A stretch of DNA of 64,000 nt from an uncultured Bacilli bacterium (GCA_910583745.1 CAJTZC010000004.1:1-64000), one strand, 5' to 3'; counted from the first letter of the stretch, positions 27,253-36,081 are shown. Notes: a model not told the origin generated them from the letters alone. Program-made: numbers and translations.

Positions 27253-30200
27253 TTAATTATTTTTCTTTTTTATAATGAAGTAACCTGCTCCACCAGCAAT
27301 TACTATTGCGGCTGCACCAATTGCATATATTATGACATTTGAATTTTTCTCTTCTGTTGAGGATGTATCGATGTCACTCTTGTCTGTATTGTCTTGGTTT
27401 GGCGTTGTCGATTTGTATGCAACGATGAATTTTCCTAATCCTTGGTTCGTAAATATTACTTCGTTGCCGACGACTCTAGAATTTAATTTGACCACACTAC
27501 CATCGTCTCTGACGACATAGATGGCTTCAAATGTTTTGTTAGGGTCCAATTTTATGGTTTGCTCGATGAACTCTGCTGATAGGTCTATCTTTTGGTTATC
27601 TTTCGTTTGTAATGAAAGTTCAAATATTTCACTATCCTTACCATAACGATTTATCTGCGCTTCGCTTAATTCGAGTTTCTTATAATCTAAGGTTGCGTCC
27701 TCATATTTTTCCAATATTTCATTCGGTATTTTGATATTTACGTTTCCATTTGTCATATCGCTGTGAGACTCTTCTGGTTCACTCGGAGTTGTCGGTTTGT
27801 CTGTATTAGGCTTGCTAGGATTTGTCGGTTTGCTTGGCTTTTCCTCTGGTTTCTCTTCCGGTTTTGTTTCGTTTTCATTATCGCCAGGCTCAGTTTCACC
27901 TTCGTTGTCTCCCGGTTTTTCTACAGGTTTTTGTTCTATCCAGGTTACAACTGCAGTCGCATATCCTTTGTTTCCGGCTCTATCCACGAATTCGAATGTA
28001 TATTCGGCATTTTCTTTGAATGTATATGTAGATTCGCCATTTCCCAATATCGTGACCTCTTCGCTCGGTTTTAATGTGGCTGTGACAGGTCCTTCTGTTG
28101 GATTTTGTGTGCTATATTCGATTGTGGCTGTTGGAGCTTCTTTGTCGATCCAGTCGACTGTGACGGTACTGCTTCCCGTGTTGCCTACTCTATCGACAAA
28201 TTCGAATGTGAACTCTCCATTTTCAGTAAAAGCATATGTCGTCTTGCCGTCGTTGTTAGTAACGGTTACTTCTTCACTCGGTTTCAAAGTTGCAACGACA
28301 TCTTTGTTCGTCCAATCTTGCGTATTGAATTCGAACTCTGCTGTAGGTGCTTCTTTGTCAATCCAATCGACTGTGACAGGAATGATGCCGTCGTATCCAT
28401 TTTCATCTTTGTATTGGAAATTGAAGGTTTCATTCTGTGTAAATGTGTATTCGTTGCTCGCATTGTTATTGAAGATTCTGTATCCCTCTTCTAGTTTTAG
28501 AGTTACTTTTACGTCTTGGTTTGTCAAATTTGTCGTAGAAAAATTGAGTTCATACGTAGGGACTTTTGAAATCCAATTTACTGTTACTGTTGCTGATCCA
28601 GGATTTCCTGCTTTGTCGACGAATTCAAATGTAAATTCTCCGTTCTTTGTGAAAGTGTACGTGTTTTTTCCACCATTGTTGGTAATCGTGACTTCTTCAC
28701 TAGGAACTAAAGTGGCAACGACTTCTCCGTCAGTCAAATGAACCGTATTGAATTCAAATTCTGCAGTTGGAGCTTCCGTATCTATCCAATCGACTGTTAT
28801 CGTCGTCGAACCTACATTGCCTAATGCATCTTGGAATTCTAGTACTGTCGTTCCGTTTTCTAGGAACGTGAGCGTTTTGCTACCATCTGTCGGATTTGTA
28901 GCCAATTGAACGTCTGTCGATAAGATGGTGATGTCGTTTTTATCGAACGTAATCGTTGCGACGACGTTTTCGTTTGTAATTTCCGTTGTACTGAATTGTA
29001 CTGTCGCAGTCGGCGCGGTTTTATCAATCCAGTCGACTTTTGCCGTAGCGCTTCCCTTGTGTCCGTTTTTGTCGACGAATTCGAACGTGAATTCTCCGTT
29101 TTCTGTGAAGGTATATGTCTTTTTGCCGTCGTTGTTTGTCACTGTGATTGGTCTATTTTCATCGACTAATTCTGCTATAACGTCTTTATTTGTCGTTTTA
29201 ATTATGTTGTAGTTGATTTCGGCAGTAGGATTTTCGCTCGCAGAAGGGTCTTCGTAAAGGTTTATCAACGCGATGGAGAAGAAATGTTGTAGACCTGACT
29301 CGTAGACAGATGGGCAATTAATTCTTACATATTTGGCTAGAACTGGACTGTCAAATGTGATTTTTTTCAAATTACCGTTATTGCCTAGATTGCTTTTTGT
29401 AGCAGCAAGTTCCCAATTTGTTCCGTCCATACTAATATAGATATCCAATCGACTCGCTTTACCTGATGGGTAGTTTCCGAGTGCAGTGGTTGCTCTTGCA
29501 TCTGGGACGTAATCGAGTTCAGAAACATATCTAGGCTTATCGAGTTCTATAGTTGCATAGGCAGGGATATATTTTTGTCCTAAACCTTGCTTATTGTAGT
29601 GACTATGCCATGCAGTATTCGTATTCCCATCGAGTATATTGTCTTTGTCTCCTCCACTTGTACCCGATACTGCAATGACATTTAGTTTGTCTCTCGTTAT
29701 GTAACGATGAGATTCGGAAGATGTGTTCGTAGTAAATGTGAAATATACTGGATCACTCGTCGTATAGACGTCTGTTGCAAGCATTCTTACATAAACTTTG
29801 ACATCTCCTTTAAAGATTGGATTTGTGTCTGCAAAAGAGTTCCATTCGTCATTTGGGTCTAGTGTCCATTGCATATTGTCGGTTGTTCCCATGAGTCGGT
29901 TTTCCAAATCATCTTTCGACACTGTATTACTAGGGAAGACACCTTTCTTTATATCAATTGTGTAAATATTCTCTTCTGTCATAGGTAATCCAGTAATGTG
30001 GATTTTAATGTCATTATCTGGTGAAATGCTATCTAATTGCTCTTTGGTCAGTTGTGCGGCATGTTCGTAGCAAGGAATCCATGTGTTGCCACCGTCTAGA
30101 CTGTAAGTCCAGCTGACTTGAGCACTCTGTAATTGCTTAGATAGTACGATTTGTCCAGCGTTAGCTCCATCGAATGAGAATGTTGCTACTCTAGAATCTA

Positions 30201-32283
30201 CTATTCCTAAAATTGCATTTGCAATAACAGGGACTTCCTTATAGTATAGTGTGTCTTTTGCGGTCGCTTTGGTCGCTTTTCTCAAAGTCTCATCTTGTAA
30301 CATCATCAGTCTACTGCGATATCCCAGAGAAGTGATTTTCGAACCAATTCTTCTCGTCAAATCATACATCGGTAAAGGATAATATGTGTAATGTTCAGCG
30401 ATTTCTTCTGCTAATTTAATCAAATCTTCTTCTGTTTTTGCACTGTCTGTTATGTATAGATTTACAAGTCCAATCCACGCATCAAGATTTATTATTTCTT
30501 CTTTTAAAGCGTCTCTGTAGATTTGCTCTAATTTCTTTTTATCATTTTTGTAGACATCTTCGAGAAGCATTATCATCTGGGCTTTTTCATATTTTTCATA
30601 TTCGTTTTGGGCATCTTGTGAAAGCAAAAGGTATGAACCAGGTTGTATAGCACCATTGTTGGTTGCATATCTCGTTCCCCAGCCGTTGATACCAGCGCCA
30701 CTGGTGTTTGCCCATCCAGTTGTCACAACACTGTTGGCCAATTGCCAAGCAAATTTTCCGCCTCCAGCATTATAGAGATATACATAAGCTGCGTGTCTTG
30801 GTTGTCCTACTACTCGAGCAGGATATCCCCAAACGCCGTAAAGATTGGCTGCGGTTTTTGATAATCCACCACAGACTGCACCTTCTTCGAATACTATCCA
30901 AAGTTTTGGTTTACCCGCTTGGTAGGTAATGTTATATTTTGAAAGATTGTATTTTTGGTCCCATTTTGCGTAGTTTGCTTGGCTATAGTATTGAGGCCTA
31001 TAATAACTATACGAAGTGGTGTATGTTATATATTTGTATGGATTAAAACGCTCGTTCACAGCATATTTTTTCGAATAATCGTGTAACCACAGTATTTCTT
31101 CGTCATCGATGTTAGTAGCCATCACACCGCGCATCTCATCGATTGTATAGCTTTCAAACATCGCATTATTTAATTCTCCATTTAAGTGCATGTCTTTGTA
31201 TATTTGGTATCGGATAGTGGCATTTGAAAACTGACTATTATTTATCCATAACGGTATGTTTGTAGAATGTGTCAATGAGAGAGACAGCATCATTTTTAGG
31301 TATAAATCTTTGTATTTTGTTCCTAATGCTGTTTCAGTCTCGTTCGATAAATCTTCTCTATATGTATGGTATAAGTCGCTTAATACTTGTAGAGCCCTCT
31401 CATACGTTCCATTTGGTTTTCCACCAATCGTCCATAGTCGGAGTGCTTCTTCGTTGTTGATGAACCAATCAAACGTTTCCACATTTTTAGGGTTCGCTTC
31501 TAAGAAAGAGCGAAGTTGGTATTGTCCCATTCTTTTTATGAAGGTTCTCTGGAGTAAAACGAGTTTTAAATCTCCTTCGACTGTGCCAGAACGGTAGTTC
31601 TCTTTAATGATTTTGTCAAATTCTTCTACTGTCGTCATGACATTGTCGTTGTAACCCTCTTTTACCAGTTTGGCATCTCCCCATACTGCATGGTCGTTTC
31701 CATTGCTACCATTATCATTTACATAGAGTCTAATGTAGTTGGCATCTCTAATATCGATTTTAACTTTAACAGCACTATTGACACCTTTTAATGGAGTTGG
31801 ATTTTCTTCTGTACGAAGGGTCCATTCTTTTCCGTCTTGTGACGTATAAATATAGAATTTTGCTCCATTTCCGTTGTTGCCAGCACTTGTGTTAAGACCA
31901 TAATATGTAGTGAAGTAATCGTAGTCTTTATAGTTGCTGATGTCATATTCTACAGTAGAAGTAGCATGTGCAAATATTCCTTTTTTGACAATCGTCGCTG
32001 CTCCATCAATGTATAAAGCGAGGGATGCATTCGCATTTGTCTTATCCAATCCTAAAGTACCCCAGCCTACTTGCGCTTTGCTATACGGTATGTCAGAGAG
32101 ATAAACTACATCTTCTGAAGCTTTAATATTGTAAGAGAACACCGGACCTCTATCTATTTTTATCGTCTTCTCTGTTCCTACATATTGGCAGAAAGCGAAA
32201 CTTCCATAAATAGCAGCTGTAAAAGATAAAATCAGTAAGCTATTTGCCAATGTCTTTTTAACTTTTAATTTTTTCTTTTTCAT
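27253..32283 (-). CDS. Large surface protein: NPCBM, transglutaminase-like, F5/8 C and Ig-like repeats
   Basis: A 1676-residue protein. Residues 1-40: signal peptide or anchor. About 52-205: NPCBM carbohydrate-binding domain (GWGTLGLDKTN, GIFAHA). About 300-640: helical region with a transglutaminase-like core, Cys near 470 (CGGLSKTAANLYG) and His near 497 (RHAAYVYLYN). About 860-1015: discoidin/F5/8 C domain (ILDGNTNTAWHS). About 1028-1445: six Ig-like repeats of about 70 residues ending VDWIDxEAPTA. About 1450-1505: Pro/Glu/Lys-rich linker. About 1650-1671: C-terminal membrane helix and KKK. No LPXTG precedes that helix. AAAGGAG lies nine bases before the ATG. It probably binds or modifies glycans or proteins at the cell surface. 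Confidence 0.88.
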   Translation of the reverse strand: MKKKKLKVKKTLANSLLILSFTAAIYGSFAFCQYVGTEKTIKIDRGPVFSYNIKASEDVVYLSDIPYSKAQVGWGTLGLDKTNANASLALYIDGAATIVKKGIFAHATSTVEYDISNYKDYDYFTTYYGLNTSAGNNGNGAKFYIYTSQDGKEWTLRTEENPTPLKGVNSAVKVKIDIRDANYIRLYVNDNGSNGNDHAVWGDAKLVKEGYNDNVMTTVEEFDKIIKENYRSGTVEGDLKLVLLQRTFIKRMGQYQLRSFLEANPKNVETFDWFINNEEALRLWTIGGKPNGTYERALQVLSDLYHTYREDLSNETETALGTKYKDLYLKMMLSLSLTHSTNIPLWINNSQFSNATIRYQIYKDMHLNGELNNAMFESYTIDEMRGVMATNIDDEEILWLHDYSKKYAVNERFNPYKYITYTTSYSYYRPQYYSQANYAKWDQKYNLSKYNITYQAGKPKLWIVFEEGAVCGGLSKTAANLYGVWGYPARVVGQPRHAAYVYLYNAGGGKFAWQLANSVVTTGWANTSGAGINGWGTRYATNNGAIQPGSYLLLSQDAQNEYEKYEKAQMIMLLEDVYKNDKKKLEQIYRDALKEEIINLDAWIGLVNLYITDSAKTEEDLIKLAEEIAEHYTYYPLPMYDLTRRIGSKITSLGYRSRLMMLQDETLRKATKATAKDTLYYKEVPVIANAILGIVDSRVATFSFDGANAGQIVLSKQLQSAQVSWTYSLDGGNTWIPCYEHAAQLTKEQLDSISPDNDIKIHITGLPMTEENIYTIDIKKGVFPSNTVSKDDLENRLMGTTDNMQWTLDPNDEWNSFADTNPIFKGDVKVYVRMLATDVYTTSDPVYFTFTTNTSSESHRYITRDKLNVIAVSGTSGGDKDNILDGNTNTAWHSHYNKQGLGQKYIPAYATIELDKPRYVSELDYVPDARATTALGNYPSGKASRLDIYISMDGTNWELAATKSNLGNNGNLKKITFDSPVLAKYVRINCPSVYESGLQHFFSIALINLYEDPSASENPTAEINYNIIKTTNKDVIAELVDENRPITVTNNDGKKTYTFTENGEFTFEFVDKNGHKGSATAKVDWIDKTAPTATVQFSTTEITNENVVATITFDKNDITILSTDVQLATNPTDGSKTLTFLENGTTVLEFQDALGNVGSTTITVDWIDTEAPTAEFEFNTVHLTDGEVVATLVPSEEVTITNNGGKNTYTFTKNGEFTFEFVDKAGNPGSATVTVNWISKVPTYELNFSTTNLTNQDVKVTLKLEEGYRIFNNNASNEYTFTQNETFNFQYKDENGYDGIIPVTVDWIDKEAPTAEFEFNTQDWTNKDVVATLKPSEEVTVTNNDGKTTYAFTENGEFTFEFVDRVGNTGSSTVTVDWIDKEAPTATIEYSTQNPTEGPVTATLKPSEEVTILGNGESTYTFKENAEYTFEFVDRAGNKGYATAVVTWIEQKPVEKPGDNEGETEPGDNENETKPEEKPEEKPSKPTNPSKPNTDKPTTPSEPEESHSDMTNGNVNIKIPNEILEKYEDATLDYKKLELSEAQINRYGKDSEIFELSLQTKDNQKIDLSAEFIEQTIKLDPNKTFEAIYVVRDDGSVVKLNSRVVGNEVIFTNQGLGKFIVAYKSTTPNQDNTDKSDIDTSSTEEKNSNVIIYAIGAAAIVIAGGAGYFIIKKKNN

Positions 32284-32381
32284 ATCTATAAACTCCTTTT
32301 CAATTTAAAATAGTGGTTTTATCTTCTATTTGAAAGCATATTTTCTTTCATAAAAATATCCGATAAATGTAACCGGGGTAT

Positions 32382-32410
32382 ATATTAACACAATTTTAGT
32401 TAGTTTACAA
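32382..32410 (-). promoter_or_regulatory. Promoter of the surface protein gene
   Basis: On the minus strand TTGTAA (32405-32410), 17 bases, TAATAT (32382-32387), about 100 bases before the ATG at 32283. The rest of 32411-32840 is AT-rich and holds no gene I can support. Confidence 0.5.
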
Positions 32411-32847
32411 TATATTTTACGTTTTTGATGATAAAAATGTGCTTCTTTTTTAAGTGGAATATTATAACTTCACTAAAATTTCAAATGTCTATTTATCACT
32501 TTTGGAATCATTTTTCTTTGCTTTTAAACGTGCTTTCAACATTTCTGGTTTTATTTTAGCACAGTTCTTTTTACTTTACAATATCATTTACTTTTTTATT
32601 TACATTTTGCGGTGTTTTGTTGTGTCTAATTTTGTAAATTTATGAGGGAAGTGTATGCGAAAACTAAATGCTATTATTAAAATATGGGGTTTTACTTGTT
32701 TCAAAAAATCATTTTTTCCGATTTATAGTAATATTTTTTAAGCTTTTTTAGAAAAATTAAGCAATTTTATAGAATTTTCTACGATTTCCGATGGGTGTGA
32801 GTTCATAGATGGCTGAAAGTTGGAGTAATTTTGGAAGTAAAAAAAAA

Positions 32848-32860
32848 CCTTAAACTAAGG
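32848..32860 (-). terminator. Terminator of the tRNA used as attachment site
   Basis: CCTTA (32848-32852) pairs with TAAGG (32856-32860). On the minus strand a run of T follows. It lies 14 bases past the tRNA 3' end remnant, the usual place of a tRNA terminator. Confidence 0.5.
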
Positions 32861-32874
32861 CTTTAAATTCATTC

Positions 32875-32893
32875 TGGTGGAGGATGTGGGATT
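32875..32893 (-). other. tRNA 3' end remnant, probable left attachment site of the prophage
   Basis: On the minus strand the 19 bases AATCCCACATCCTCCACCA match the last part of a tRNA: 3' half of the T-arm, a 7-nt acceptor strand, discriminator A and CCA. The rest of the tRNA is missing and AT-rich phage-like DNA follows. Prophages that enter a tRNA 3' end leave such a copy at the far end. The intact gene would lie beyond 64000. Tyr is a candidate from the GGAGGAT-type acceptor and discriminator A, but this is not certain. Confidence 0.5.
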
Positions 32894-32994
32894 ATATTTT
32901 TTAAATCTTTGTAATCTTATATAACTTAATATGTCCCTATTTAAAAGAAATTTTATACTAAAATTCACGTTGTTATAATATAATATTTATTTTT

Positions 32995-33027
32995 TGTTAC
33001 GTAAAATGTTACGTAAATCATGTAACA
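32995..33027. promoter_or_regulatory. Repeated TGTTAC operator-like motif
   Basis: TGTTACGTAAAA and TGTTACGTAAAT follow each other at a 12-base period, then TGTAACA in the opposite sense. It lies directly before the plus-strand gene at 33029 and after a TATAATATAAT stretch, so it could bind a repressor. Confidence 0.4.
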
Positions 33028-33028
33028 T

Positions 33029-33514
33029 ATGAAATGCAAAAACTTAAAAATTGAATCAAAAAAAGGCACTAAAAAAGGATACTGTAAACTGCATGATAAA
33101 GAGGTATCTTTATTCTGCAATGAATGCCCTTTTGAAGTTAAATATGATATAGAAAAAATAAAAAGAAAGACTAAACAATATAAACCTATCAAAAAACGGT
33201 CTAACAAGCTCGCCAAAGCTGAAAAAGAACGTTTTAGTATAATCTATCAAGATTTAACTAAATGTTGCGTAGAGAACTGTTTAACACCGTATTTTGGGGT
33301 ACAAAAAAACGAAGTCTTTGAAGGTTCTTATAGACAAGCTTCGATTGAGTATGGTTTAGTATGCCCATTTTGCGTTAATTGTCACAAGAGATTCCACAAA
33401 GACCGAGAATTTGCTCTATATTATAAGAGACTATTTCAGGATAGATTCATAGAGTTATATTCTAGAGATTTATTTATGAGCATATTTAAAATGGATTATC
33501 ATTATCGAAATTAA
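33029..33514 (+). CDS. Phage HNH/zinc-ribbon-like protein
   Basis: A 161-residue basic protein. Two cysteine clusters (CKLHDKEVSLFCNEC; CCVENC) are followed by EVFEGSYRQASIEYGLVCPF then CVNCHKRFH. This order resembles HNH or NinG-like phage recombination endonucleases, where an E-x-F-x-G segment precedes a C..CH..H motif. No strong ribosome binding site is seen. It is the only plus-strand protein gene of the prophage and lies next to the attachment site. Confidence 0.6.
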   Translation: MKCKNLKIESKKGTKKGYCKLHDKEVSLFCNECPFEVKYDIEKIKRKTKQYKPIKKRSNKLAKAEKERFSIIYQDLTKCCVENCLTPYFGVQKNEVFEGSYRQASIEYGLVCPFCVNCHKRFHKDREFALYYKRLFQDRFIELYSRDLFMSIFKMDYHYRN

Positions 33515-33535
33515 TCTACTGTTAAAAACAAAAAA

Positions 33536-33562
33536 TTCTCACAACTGGACTATGTGTGAGAA
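33536..33562 (-). terminator. Terminator of the Panacea module
   Basis: TTCTCACA (33536-33543) pairs with TGTGAGAA (33555-33562), with T residues following on the minus strand. It lies 36 bases past the stop of the gene at 33598. Confidence 0.65.
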
Positions 33563-33597
33563 CTGAATACAATTTGTCATATGAACTAAATTTCCAA

Positions 33598-34149
33598 TTA
33601 AATGCTTTTTAAGTTGTTCAAATTCCAACTATTATTTTTTTCTTTTTCGTAGATTATTTCTTTTTTCATTCTTATAATTTTTCCATCGATATTTAAGTCA
33701 GCCACAATTCCTAAATGAAAAAAGTCTATTAAAATAATTTTTAGTTTACTGTTATTATTATAAATATAAAATTGGAATCTTTTTTTATCCCTGTGTTTTA
33801 CTTTAAAAATATTTTGTAAATCCTTTTTTGTATATTTATGACGATAGCCTATATTAATAATATCCAATAACCTTTTAGCGGCAGGTTCTGTATAAGTGAT
33901 TTCGTCCATAGGCTCAAAGTCGTCATCAAAAAAATCATAATTATCAGCGCTTGCATCTTTGACATATTCTTCTAATTTTTTATATAATTCGTTTTCACTA
34001 GTTTTAACAAAGTTCGTAAAAAATAGATTAGGGTCATTAAATGAGTTCAAAGAATTGCCGAAATCAAAACTATCATATTCTTCTTTTGAAAATTTTGTTT
34101 TATTAGAATTAAATCTATTTTGGCGACGACTTTTACGAATTTTTGGCAT
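33598..34149 (-). CDS. Unassigned partner of the Panacea protein, candidate toxin
   Basis: A 183-residue protein with a basic N-terminus (KIRKSRRQNR), an acidic middle, and a C-terminal alpha/beta part (RFQFYIYNNNSKLKIILIDF, then FHLGIVADL). I do not recognise a family. Its start overlaps the end of the DUF4065 gene by 17 bases, the usual layout of a Panacea antitoxin and its toxin. The pair sits outside the structural operon near the attachment site, where phages carry lysogenic-conversion genes. Toxicity is an inference. Confidence 0.55.
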   Translation of the reverse strand: MPKIRKSRRQNRFNSNKTKFSKEEYDSFDFGNSLNSFNDPNLFFTNFVKTSENELYKKLEEYVKDASADNYDFFDDDFEPMDEITYTEPAAKRLLDIINIGYRHKYTKKDLQNIFKVKHRDKKRFQFYIYNNNSKLKIILIDFFHLGIVADLNIDGKIIRMKKEIIYEKEKNNSWNLNNLKSI

Positions 34150-34624
34150 ATTCTCTTATTATTTCTTCTTTTGGAATTTCTGCATTATGAAAAATATTAT
34201 TTTTGTTAAAATGTTTTTTCCAACATTTATCCTCATGAGAAATCTCTACAAGTTTAAAATCATTTACAGGCAAAACATCATCTAAAATTCCGTTAATAAA
34301 TTCCTGAACATAATCCATTCCATTAAAGAGATTACTATTTTTATAATTTGATAATTCTTTTGCTTTATCAACGTTATATACATCTGGTATAACGGGGCCA
34401 TATACCCATGCTTCAATAGTATTATCAAAAAGATATTCACTATAATTTAAATCTATTTCTTTTTTTGAATGCCCTTTTGATTTCCTGATAAAGCCGCCCC
34501 AATAACCAAAACAAAAATACAAAGCTTTTTGCAATTTTAACGGAGATATGGGTTTATTAAATTTTTCTTCATAATATTCAGAAATATATACCCCTAATTC
34601 TTTCGCATCTACTAAGCCTTTCAT
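34133..34624 (-). CDS. DUF4065 (Panacea/SocA-like) antitoxin-like protein
   Basis: A 163-residue protein with the Panacea signature: ISPLKLQKALYFCFGYW near residue 25, then AWVYGPVIPDVY near 70, and a C-terminal SHEDKCW. This domain neutralises many unrelated toxins in toxin-antitoxin pairs. I start at the ATG at 34624, which has GGAGGG nine bases upstream and places the domain at the N-terminus. A TTG at 34693 with GGGAG would add 23 residues. Three tandem 10-bp repeats lie at the promoter. Confidence 0.78.
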   Translation of the reverse strand: MKGLVDAKELGVYISEYYEEKFNKPISPLKLQKALYFCFGYWGGFIRKSKGHSKKEIDLNYSEYLFDNTIEAWVYGPVIPDVYNVDKAKELSNYKNSNLFNGMDYVQEFINGILDDVLPVNDFKLVEISHEDKCWKKHFNKNNIFHNAEIPKEEIIREYAKNS

Positions 34625-34724
34625 ACCATTACTCCCTCCACCAGTTATAGAATACCATAAATTTTTAAGATTTTCCATAAATTTTTGTGTCAAGTGACAA
34701 CACTCCCTTTTCGTTTTATTTTAC

Positions 34725-34761
34725 ATTATATGTGTGTCGAATTATGTCAAACTGTGTCGAA
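34725..34761 (-). promoter_or_regulatory. Promoter with three tandem 10-bp repeats before the Panacea module
   Basis: Minus strand: TTCGACACAG, TTTGACATAA and TTCGACACAC follow without gap (34761 to 34732), then TATAAT (34725-34730). The TTGACA in the middle repeat is only 14 bases from the -10. Repeats at one helical turn suggest side-by-side binding by the antitoxin or a phage repressor. Confidence 0.6.
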
Positions 34762-34773
34762 GCACAAAAAAAG

Positions 34774-34791
34774 ACTCGGATTTCTCCGAGT
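34774..34791. terminator. Terminator of the phage late operon
   Basis: ACTCGGA (34774-34780) pairs with TCCGAGT (34785-34791) around a 4-nt loop. Seven T residues follow on the minus strand, and some T on the plus side. It closes the lysis genes. Confidence 0.8.
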
Positions 34792-34813
34792 TTTATTGAT
34801 TTTTTATTGATTT

Positions 34814-35569
34814 TTATTGGTTTGAATATAGTTTGATGTTATCAGTATTCATCGCAGCCCAAACTTGACCACGAGCACTAAGAACTGCACGATTATCGAC
34901 AAGTTCAGTAATCGTGTAATACTCATCATATTGAATTAACTTTGTTCCATAAAAATCAACTTTTTTTATCGCGACCACTTTATCGCCTACTCTAAAAGTC
35001 GTTTTTTGAGGTTCTACGGGCTCTTTTGCATCTTCACTAGTATTTACACTATAATCATATTTTGGACGCCCATAGCCCACGATAGACGTTGAATTCAATG
35101 CATATTTTTTCTCTTTGACGCCGTTCACGGGGCTTCCTGTATTACCTTCAACAACATAGACATAGTTAGGATCTACTCTTACGATCAACCCTGTATGTGC
35201 GTATTTAGAAAAAAATACTTGGTCTCCAGGTTGAGGATTCGCAGTATAGAACTGACCTTTCTGTTTATAGTATTGAGCCGAATATCCTACGCCTGCGCCA
35301 CATGATTTAAGAGGTTGGCATAATAGTTCTAACGCTCTTGCGACGCCAAATGCTTGCACAAAGCACCAATCTACAAAAATGTCACACCACGAGTAACCGT
35401 TTTTCTTTCCATTGTAAAACCCCGAAATTTTATCGAGGTCTCTTGCATACTTAGAATAATTACCGTTACCAGCGTTTGCGTTTTTGTCGTCTAGCTGGCT
35501 ATTAGATTTTTTTTCGAGATAGCCGACTTCTTTTTTAGCTATTTCTATTACTCTTTCGATTTCATTCAT
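34814..35569 (-). CDS. Endolysin with CHAP domain
   Basis: A 251-residue phage lysin. The CHAP cysteine peptidase/amidase domain has its Cys at 62 (YSWCDIFVDWCF), a PQPGDQVFF strand, and His near 125 (AHTGLIVRV). The last 60 residues (FRVGDKVVAIKK ... YTITELVDN, GQVWAAMNTDNIKL) form an SH3-like wall-binding module. It is the last gene of the late operon and its start overlaps the holin stop. Confidence 0.88.
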   Translation of the reverse strand: MNEIERVIEIAKKEVGYLEKKSNSQLDDKNANAGNGNYSKYARDLDKISGFYNGKKNGYSWCDIFVDWCFVQAFGVARALELLCQPLKSCGAGVGYSAQYYKQKGQFYTANPQPGDQVFFSKYAHTGLIVRVDPNYVYVVEGNTGSPVNGVKEKKYALNSTSIVGYGRPKYDYSVNTSEDAKEPVEPQKTTFRVGDKVVAIKKVDFYGTKLIQYDEYYTITELVDNRAVLSARGQVWAAMNTDNIKLYSNQ

Positions 35570-35754
35570 TATTCTTCACTCTCCTTATTTTTATCTTTTT
35601 TGTTAAAAAAGTATGTCATAACTGCTCCGTACGATGTACTAAATAACATTAAAACCTCTTTATTGATGTCGTATGGTATGAACAGTAATGCGACCATGGC
35701 AATAGTCATTATTACTGTTACGAATGATTTTAAATCATTCCACGCTTTTATCAT
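35569..35754 (-). CDS. Holin
   Basis: A 61-residue protein with two membrane segments (about 12-28 and 33-50) and a charged C-terminus KKDKNKESEE, typical of small phage holins. GAAGG lies six bases before the ATG. It sits directly before the endolysin, as expected for membrane permeabilisation at lysis. Confidence 0.8.
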   Translation of the reverse strand: MIKAWNDLKSFVTVIMTIAMVALLFIPYDINKEVLMLFSTSYGAVMTYFFNKKDKNKESEE

Positions 35755-35769
35755 ATTATTACCTTCTTT

Positions 35770-36066
35770 CTATTTTAAACCTAATTTTAACAGGACATAT
35801 CCTATTAAACCGCCAATCAAAGCAGATAGAATATAACCTATAATTTGGTCCATTCTTTTAGATGGCTTATCTTTTATTTCTTTCATATCGTTTTTAATCT
35901 CTTTAACATCGTTATCAATATTGTCAACTTTATCATTAACTTTAGTTAAAGCAATATAGACATCAGATAATTCTTCGAGTTTTTTATCATGTTCGTCCAA
36001 TCTATGAGTATTAGATTTACTACGACTTTCGACTTCTTTTAAAAGTTCTATATCTTTTCTATCCAT
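35770..36066 (-). CDS. XhlA-like lysis-associated protein
   Basis: A 98-residue protein with a long coiled coil (heptads in NDKVDNIDNDVKEIKNDMKE) and a C-terminal membrane helix (IGYILSALIGGLIGYVLL). This is the layout of haemolysin XhlA-type phage proteins, which act with a holin. It lies between the last structural gene and the holin. Confidence 0.75.
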   Translation of the reverse strand: MDRKDIELLKEVESRSKSNTHRLDEHDKKLEELSDVYIALTKVNDKVDNIDNDVKEIKNDMKEIKDKPSKRMDQIIGYILSALIGGLIGYVLLKLGLK

Positions 36067-36081
36067 TTTGTTCCTTCCTTT

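Noticed and set aside
27253..27500. LPXTG sorting signal on the surface protein
   Set aside because: The residues before the C-terminal helix read TSSTEEKNSN. No LPxTG-like motif is present, so sortase anchoring is not claimed.
27797..28741. A 314-codon plus-strand frame inside the surface protein gene
   Set aside because: It mirrors the Ig-like repeats and has the low-complexity composition of an antisense frame.
28000..29200. Possible tandem DNA repeat or CRISPR-like array
   Set aside because: The repeats of about 200 bases are the codons of Ig-like protein domains, with drifted spacers. No CRISPR array or cas gene is seen anywhere in the window.
32450..32570. Short coding-like piece on the minus strand (AKIKPEMLKARLKAKKNDSK)
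   Set aside because: Open for fewer than 30 codons after a stop, without start or ribosome binding site. At most the relic of a gene end.
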